Source of the DNA: a virus
Length of the DNA stretch: 34,346 bases
Virus record (IMG/VR): IMGVR_UViG_3300042465_000944
Coordinates: 1 to 34,346 of that record
Direction: 5' to 3' (one strand)
Below the pieces are notes generated by a model. That model saw nothing but the letters and a program-made list of their open reading frames with translations, was not told the origin of the DNA and ran no database searches. How positions within the stretch are numbered: the stretch's first letter is position 1; every line of letters starts with the position of its first letter. Made by a program: the position numbers and the translations under genes. This document shows, piece after piece, positions 30,905 through 34,346 of this stretch.

Positions 30905-31165
30905 ATGAAATATTCATACTATCAACTGACAGACGAAGGCAAACGTGAATTGATGCGCCAACTTTCAAGAGAATTGAACGACAAAAAGATTGCCGAATTG
31001 ATTGATCAATTTGCCGATGGCGTGAAATTAGACAGCAATGGCGAACCGTACATCAAGATTGATGCTGATGACGTATTGTGTTGTGCTGTGCCGTTGTATA
31101 CCCATTTTATTGACATCAACCATGTTGAAACCGTGACAGCAAACGAGGAAGATGGCAATGAATAA
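30905..31165 (+). CDS. Hypothetical protein with the third leader element
   Basis: 86 residues, behind leader copy 3. KYSYYQLTDEGKRELMRQLSRELNDKKIAELIDQFADGVKLDSNGEPYIKIDADDVLCCAVPLYTHFIDINHVETVTANEEDG has an N-terminal helical half and a beta C-terminal half, acidic overall. The LTDEGKRELMRQLSREL start has some resemblance to winged-helix N termini, but no complete DNA-binding motif can be drawn. Overlaps the next gene by 8 nt. Confidence 0.65.
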   Translation: MKYSYYQLTDEGKRELMRQLSRELNDKKIAELIDQFADGVKLDSNGEPYIKIDADDVLCCAVPLYTHFIDINHVETVTANEEDGNE

Positions 31166-31355
31166 GCACAACTGGCCCTTTCTAACTGACTTGGGCGATC
31201 CTAACTGGACAGGCCGCACCACTCGCACAATGCGTAACCAGACACGCTATTCGGCAGCTGACGAGCGCATACCGTTGGTAGCTTGGGTTGTAGGCTTGTT
31301 GATGTTGGCACTTGTGTTTGGTTTCTTTCCACTTTTAAGCCTGGTGATGTTATGA
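31158..31355 (+). CDS. Single-span membrane protein
   Basis: 65 residues from ATG 31158, 8 nt after GAGGA; ATG 31152 is too close to it. A polar basic N-terminal part (NKHNWPFLTDLGDPNWTGRTTRTMRNQTRYSAADERIP) precedes LVAWVVGLLMLALVFGFFPLLSLVML, one transmembrane helix at the extreme C terminus. Tail-anchored topology would leave the N-terminal domain in the cytoplasm. The end overlaps the next ATG (ATGA). Function unknown. Confidence 0.7.
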   Translation: MNKHNWPFLTDLGDPNWTGRTTRTMRNQTRYSAADERIPLVAWVVGLLMLALVFGFFPLLSLVML

Positions 31356-31642
31356 AAGAAAAATTCCGCAAGTTATTAGAAAATTACGGCGTTGATTTGT
31401 CGGTAGGCAGCATTGAATATTGGCAAAACGAAGTTGAAATGGCTTTGCTTGAAATGTGTGACGAGGCGGCGGCAGAAGAACGCAAAGGTTGCGCTGAAGA
31501 TTACACAAAAATTATGCAAGATGCCGTATTGAGAGAACGCCAGGCGTGTTTTGATCTTGTTCATAATCATCAAGATACTTATCACTGGTATGGCCTGTGC
31601 AAACGTGCTGCCGAACTTATCAAAGAAAGGGGCTTGACATGA
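31352..31642 (+). CDS. Hypothetical charged protein
   Basis: 96 residues from the ATG in the ATGA overlap; an upstream in-frame ATG (31283) would lie in the membrane protein gene and gives an atypical start. KEKFRKLLENYGVDLSVGSIEYWQNEVEMALLEMCDEAAAEERKGCAEDYTK…AVLRERQACFDLVHNH…LCKRAAELIKERG is helical with conserved-looking cysteines at regular distances. Similar 'AAAEERxxCA…RAxAACxxIxxxH' proteins are widespread small phage proteins of unknown role. Confidence 0.7.
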   Translation: MKEKFRKLLENYGVDLSVGSIEYWQNEVEMALLEMCDEAAAEERKGCAEDYTKIMQDAVLRERQACFDLVHNHQDTYHWYGLCKRAAELIKERGLT

Positions 31643-31899
31643 CTGACCAACGATTAGTTAAACAACTTGACCTGTATGAACGTGCCTACCTTGTGCTGAC
31701 AATTTGGGCAGAGGATTACAGCAACGTTGACCCAGATCACCAAAAAGTCATTGATGATCTGCAACGAGAAATCAAACGGATCACTAAGGAGTTGGAACGC
31801 AAGCCTGCATACTGGATGCATTGCAATGGTCTGAAAACACGGATTGTGTTTACGCCTGAACCTGGTGCTGTTGCCATGTACCGTCAGGAAGAAAAATGA
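31639..31899 (+). CDS. Hypothetical protein
   Basis: 86 residues, ATGA overlap, AAAGGGG 8 nt upstream. TDQRLVKQLDLYERAYLVLTIWAEDYSNVDPDHQKVIDDLQREIKRITKELERK is helical and could be a coiled coil. It ends in a beta segment (PAYWMHCNGLKTRIVFTPEPGAVAMY) reminiscent of short phage 'PAYW' proteins. No specific role is suggested. It is coupled to the next gene by overlap. Confidence 0.65.
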   Translation: MTDQRLVKQLDLYERAYLVLTIWAEDYSNVDPDHQKVIDDLQREIKRITKELERKPAYWMHCNGLKTRIVFTPEPGAVAMYRQEEK

Positions 31900-32129
31900 C
31901 AATTAAAATAACTTACAACCATGAGTGCGATGGTTGCAAAAAGATCATCATGACTGAAAACTACAACTGGGCAAGTTTTCCAAGCTATACAACGCCGCAA
32001 CCTCAAAGAGGCAATGCGTTTGTTTTGTTTGGCGTTAACGCTGACCTGTGTAGTGACTGCGCCCAACCGCTGCAAGAGGCTAAAGAACGCATGATGGAAA
32101 AAATTATTCAGGCGAGGGGTGAGAGATGA
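31896..32129 (+). CDS. Small zinc-ribbon-like protein
   Basis: 77 residues, ATGA overlap. C11-x2-C14 (HECDGCKKII) and C52-x2-C55 (DLCSDCAQPL), about 37 residues apart, form a probable zinc site with beta strands between. The C-terminal helix (LQEAKERMMEKIIQARGER) is basic. Such ribbons occur in many early phage genes that bind nucleic acid or a host protein. No known family name. Confidence 0.65.
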   Translation: MTIKITYNHECDGCKKIIMTENYNWASFPSYTTPQPQRGNAFVLFGVNADLCSDCAQPLQEAKERMMEKIIQARGER

Positions 32130-32383
32130 ACGAGAAATTAAAAGAGTTGGCTGAACAGTCCGGTATGGAGTGGGACACGCACATTTGGTGTTGGTTAGCA
32201 AATCCTCCACATCTTGAAAAATTTGCTGAATTTGTGCGCCAAGATGAGCGTGCTTCAACCAAGCCTGAACAAGCATCTAATGAACCGCCTGACTACGTAG
32301 AGCCGCCAACGTCTGATTATCACAACGGTTGGGAAGAAGGTTTTGAAGCAGCAAAGAATCTGTTTAAAGTGAAAAACACATGA
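32126..32383 (+). CDS. Hypothetical acidic protein
   Basis: 85 residues, ATGA overlap on both sides. NEKLKELAEQSGMEWDTHIWCWLANPPHLEKFAEFVRQDERAS is a familiar start of short phage proteins ('LeKFAelVrqdErA'), followed by a proline-rich acidic linker and YHNGWEEGFEAAKNLF. The start probably forms a helical hairpin. Function unknown. Confidence 0.68.
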   Translation: MNEKLKELAEQSGMEWDTHIWCWLANPPHLEKFAEFVRQDERASTKPEQASNEPPDYVEPPTSDYHNGWEEGFEAAKNLFKVKNT

Positions 32384-32676
32384 ACCAAGTAGCGAGGTAC
32401 ACCGATCCGTCTACCAGTTGGGCTGCTGCTGATTCTGCGAAGTCTTTAGCGGCTCAACACGCCACAATTATTATCCAAGCCTTATGCAAATATGGCCCGC
32501 AAGGGAAAGACGGTATAGCCACAATTACAGGACTTGATGGCAACCAGGTTGCTAGGCGTTTAAGTGAGTTAGAGCGCAACCATGAAATCCTGCTAACTGG
32601 TCGCAATGTGCAAAGCAAATCTGGCCGTGCCGAACGGGAATGGAAGGTTATGCCTAAACAAATGGATTTGATATGA
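32380..32676 (+). CDS. Winged-helix DNA-binding protein
   Basis: 98 residues, ATGA overlap. RYTDPSTSWAAADSAKSLAAQHATIIIQALCKYGPQGKDGIATITGLDGNQVARRLSELERNHEILLTGRNVQSKSGRAEREWKV is a complete winged helix (residues 24-90) of a kind common in phage early operons directly before methylases or replication genes. The wing carries R/K residues. It may be a regulator of the genes that follow. The start of the methyltransferase lies two bases after its stop. Confidence 0.75.
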   Translation: MNQVARYTDPSTSWAAADSAKSLAAQHATIIIQALCKYGPQGKDGIATITGLDGNQVARRLSELERNHEILLTGRNVQSKSGRAEREWKVMPKQMDLI

Positions 32677-32677
32677 C

Positions 32678-33265
32678 ATGGCTAATCAGTCAAGCCTTAA
32701 TGAACTTGCTTTGTTTGCAGGGGCAGGAGGAGGAATCCTTGGAGGAAAATTGCTTGGATGGCGAACTGTCTGCGCCGTTGAATGGGAACAGTACCCAGCA
32801 AGCGTATTGTGCGCCCGACAAAATGACAAAATTTTCCCGCCTTTCCCGGTATGGGATGACGTACAAACCTTTGACGGAAAACCTTGGGCAGGAATTGTTG
32901 ACGTTGTATCTGGAGGATTTCCATGCCAAGACATCTCAGTTGCAGGAAAAGGAGATGGGCTTGATGGAAAACGATCATCAATGTGGAGTCACATGGCACG
33001 GATTATTGGCGAAGTTCGACCCAAATACGCATTTGTGGAGAACAGTCCAATGCTCGTTACTAGAGGACTTGAACGAGTCCTTGCAGACCTTACCAGCATG
33101 GGGTATGACAGTCGGTGGGGAGTTATATCTGCGGCAGACGTTGGTGCAAACCATAAAAGAGAAAGAATCTGGATATTGGCTCACGCCAAGCACAGTGGAT
33201 ATACCAGTGAGGTCACAAGAAAGCATGGAGAAAAGGTTGGAATACCGTGCAAAGATAGGCCGTAA
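32678..33265 (+). CDS. C5 cytosine methyltransferase, catalytic domain only
   Basis: 195 residues. Motif I LFAGAGGGILGGKLLGW (residues 12-28, AdoMet), motif IV GGFPCQDIS (79-87, catalytic C83), motif VI ENS (121-123), and motif VIII RERIWILA (161-168) are all intact. Normal enzymes of this family have over 300 residues with a target-recognition domain and motifs IX-X; this frame stops before them. The missing C-terminal signature (RVDRLKAIGNGQVP) is present at 33885-33930 in the +1 frame, in an ORF that overlaps this one. Either the two polypeptides act together, or +1 frameshifting joins them. The start has only a weak ribosome site. Confidence 0.88.
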   Translation: MANQSSLNELALFAGAGGGILGGKLLGWRTVCAVEWEQYPASVLCARQNDKIFPPFPVWDDVQTFDGKPWAGIVDVVSGGFPCQDISVAGKGDGLDGKRSSMWSHMARIIGEVRPKYAFVENSPMLVTRGLERVLADLTSMGYDSRWGVISAADVGANHKRERIWILAHAKHSGYTSEVTRKHGEKVGIPCKDRP

Positions 33266-33959
33266 TGGAGTGGCAGCAGGATGTTTATCGGAACAAGTAA
33301 CTTGGAGTAAAGAAGGGTTGCCAATAAGTTATATGACAATAGATAAATTCCCAACGCCAAAAGCCCAAGATAGTAGACACGCATTAAATCGACACATTAA
33401 TTCTAAAGATAATCACTGGAAAAGCAATTTAGGAGAGGTTGTATCGGCTCAAATAAATGGTGGATATTTAAATCCAAATTGGGTAGAATGGTTGATGAAC
33501 TGGCCTATCACTTGGAGTAGTTTAAATGCTATTGACTCAAAAGAGTATCAACGCTGGAAGGAAACAAGCTCAAAAACTTTACAAAAATCTGACAAGATGC
33601 GAGAGATGTGGTGGGACAACGACCCTTCACAGGCATCATTTGGACAACAACCCAACAAACAATCAAAGCAGCAACATTGCAACGCTGTGCCACAAATGCC
33701 ACGGGACACTACATGCCAACGAGAGATGGAAAGATCATACGAAAGATCGAATTTGCCTTTATTGTGCAACAACATTTACTTATCTGAGAGCCAGGCAGAA
33801 AACATGCAGTCGGGAATGTGGGAACAAATTAGCGTGGATGAAACGAAGATTGTCCCAAGAACAGACAAAAACATAGTGGCTAGGGTGGACAGACTTAAAG
33901 CCATTGGAAATGGACAAGTCCCTTTATGTGCAGCAACTGCATGGGAGTTACTTAAATGA
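32823..33959 (+). CDS. Methylase-type protein overprinted on the methyltransferase (TRD and motif IX-X part)
   Basis: 378 residues from ATG 32823; the frame is open back to 32673, but that part is only the shifted reading of motif I. MTKFSRLSRYGMTYKPLTENLG…LYLEDFHAKTSQLQ, then WGMTVGGELYLR, YWLTPSTVD, LNPNWVEWLMNWPITW (about residues 216-231) and RVDRLKAIGNGQVPLCAATAWELL (about 355-378) match a family of phage methylase-like proteins. The C-terminal block is motif X of C5 methylases. Residues 1-147 share DNA with the catalytic domain in the other frame, and about 235-351 with the HNH gene. No ribosome site is clear at 32823. Confidence 0.72.
   Translation: MTKFSRLSRYGMTYKPLTENLGQELLTLYLEDFHAKTSQLQEKEMGLMENDHQCGVTWHGLLAKFDPNTHLWRTVQCSLLEDLNESLQTLPAWGMTVGGELYLRQTLVQTIKEKESGYWLTPSTVDIPVRSQESMEKRLEYRAKIGRNGVAAGCLSEQVTWSKEGLPISYMTIDKFPTPKAQDSRHALNRHINSKDNHWKSNLGEVVSAQINGGYLNPNWVEWLMNWPITWSSLNAIDSKEYQRWKETSSKTLQKSDKMREMWWDNDPSQASFGQQPNKQSKQQHCNAVPQMPRDTTCQREMERSYERSNLPLLCNNIYLSESQAENMQSGMWEQISVDETKIVPRTDKNIVARVDRLKAIGNGQVPLCAATAWELLK
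33526..33876 (+). CDS. HNH endonuclease nested in the methylase-type gene
   Basis: 116 residues in the third forward frame, with its own GGAG 8 nt before the ATG. INAGRKQAQKLYKNLTRCERCGG (C25, C28), LHRHHLDNNPTNNQSSNIATLCHKCHGTLH with H37-H38, N50, C55, C58-H59 and H63 is a full HNH site with zinc cysteines. A second zinc finger-like group C77-C80…C94-C98 (ICLYCATTF…KTCSRECG) follows. The same bases code for the end of the methylase-type protein. Possible role: homing or defence nuclease, or cutting partner of the methylase. Confidence 0.8.
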   Translation: MLLTQKSINAGRKQAQKLYKNLTRCERCGGTTTLHRHHLDNNPTNNQSSNIATLCHKCHGTLHANERWKDHTKDRICLYCATTFTYLRARQKTCSRECGNKLAWMKRRLSQEQTKT

Positions 33960-34285
33960 GTGAATACAGCCCACACCCAGCGATTGAATACATTTGGGAC
34001 AATGCGCCGGCATATGCCAAAGCAAAGGGCGAACTGGCGCAACTGGAGGCGTTCAAGTCAAGCTTAAAAGCCATCCTTATGAAAGAATCAGGCGAAACTA
34101 GCATTGGAGGCCAAGAACGAGAGGCTTACGCCAGCCCAAAGTATCAAACCCATTGTGATGCAATTGGGGCAGCAACCGAGCAGGCCGAGTTGCTTAAATG
34201 GCGCATGACAAGCGCACAAATGCGATTTGATGCCTGGCGTACCGAGCAAGCCAGTAACCGACAAATTGAGAAAATAACAAAATGA
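33956..34285 (+). CDS. Conserved helical phage protein
   Basis: 109 residues, ATGA overlap with the methylase-type gene. HPAIEYIWDNAPAYAKAKGELAQLEAFKSSLKAILMKESGETSIGGQEREAYASPKYQTHCDAIGAATEQAELLKWRMTSAQMRFDAWRTEQASNRQ consists of long helices with a short central turn. This is a common protein near NinB/RusA-type recombination genes in phages; it may form a coiled-coil dimer. Function not established. Its stop overlaps the next ATG. Confidence 0.75.
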   Translation: MSEYSPHPAIEYIWDNAPAYAKAKGELAQLEAFKSSLKAILMKESGETSIGGQEREAYASPKYQTHCDAIGAATEQAELLKWRMTSAQMRFDAWRTEQASNRQIEKITK

Positions 34286-34346
34286 AAGATTATTCTGAAA
34301 GCCTTATTAAACTTAAAAAATTGATGCACCAATATCAAAACGCAAT
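34282..34346 (+). CDS. N-terminal part of a small phage protein, cut by the window end
   Basis: Starts in ATGA overlap with the upstream gene and runs off the right edge after 21 codons (MKDYSESLIKLKKLMHQ…). The last two bases (AT) plus base 1 (T) form a codon, and the frame continues at position 2 to the stop at 86-88. The start is typical of short phage helical proteins (LIKLKKLMHQYQNA). Confidence 0.65.
   Translation, partial: MKDYSESLIKLKKLMHQYQNA

Noticed and set aside
32673-32822. N-terminal extension of the methylase-type frame
   Set aside because: This part is only the +1 reading of the methyltransferase motif I region and carries no family-like sequence, so the start was set at 32823.

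Overview
The window reads as one complete tailed-phage genome of about 34.3 kb with the morphogenesis set of a short-tailed, P22-like podovirus: terminase, P22-type portal, scaffold, gp5-type coat, gp4- and gp10-type tail proteins, three ejection-type proteins and a beta-helix tailspike. Base use is AT-rich and even along the window. No host gene, rRNA or tRNA was seen. The relatives that come to mind are phages of aquatic Proteobacteria, but the host cannot be fixed from this sequence. No integrase, CI-type repressor, partition or rRNA-type gene was found, so a lytic life style is more likely than lysogeny. The two ends of the window join in frame: the ORF that begins at 34282 runs off the right edge and continues at position 1 to a stop at 86-88, giving a 50-residue protein. 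The molecule is therefore probably circular or circularly permuted, cut at an arbitrary point.

Layout. (1) 1-1247 (+): end of the right-hand early operon (Ref-like nuclease, RusA resolvase, DUF5856-like protein, small ORF), closed by a terminator at 1256. (2) 1309-9232 (+): small genes including a phage GroES, then TerS, TerL, portal, scaffold and coat, closed by a strong terminator at 9257. (3) 9327-14169 (+): a 4.8 kb block of fibre, adhesin and fibre-associated genes placed between coat and the gp4 homologue. (4) 14171-24219 (+): gp4-like and gp10-like tail proteins, a small fibre, a GNAT-like protein, three ejection-type proteins and the tailspike. (5) 24228-25449 (+): lysis cassette (membrane/coiled-coil protein, holin-like protein, GH19 endolysin). 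(6) 28407-25433 (-): leftward operon with a Cro-like regulator, a long structured non-coding leader, O-like (DUF1376) and P-like replication proteins, a winged-helix regulator and small proteins. (7) 28542-34346 (+): rightward early operon with ERF annealase, SSB, a DEDDy exonuclease, many small ORFs, and a cytosine-methyltransferase locus that uses all three forward frames.

The most unusual content lies in the regulatory DNA and in the methyltransferase locus. Three rightward early genes share a 5' leader made of a hairpin whose sequence differs but whose pairing is kept, followed by a near-identical ribosome-binding box. In two of them the hairpin starts exactly seven bases after the -10 of a matching promoter. 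An 18-bp motif, GTTTAGNTNNCTTAAYAT or close to it, occurs at four control points and looks like a common operator. The 5' leader of the replication genes folds as a three-way junction ending in a U tract and has a competing hairpin over the ribosome binding site. At 32678-33959 a methyltransferase catalytic domain, a second methylase-type protein and an HNH protein are encoded in three overlapping frames.
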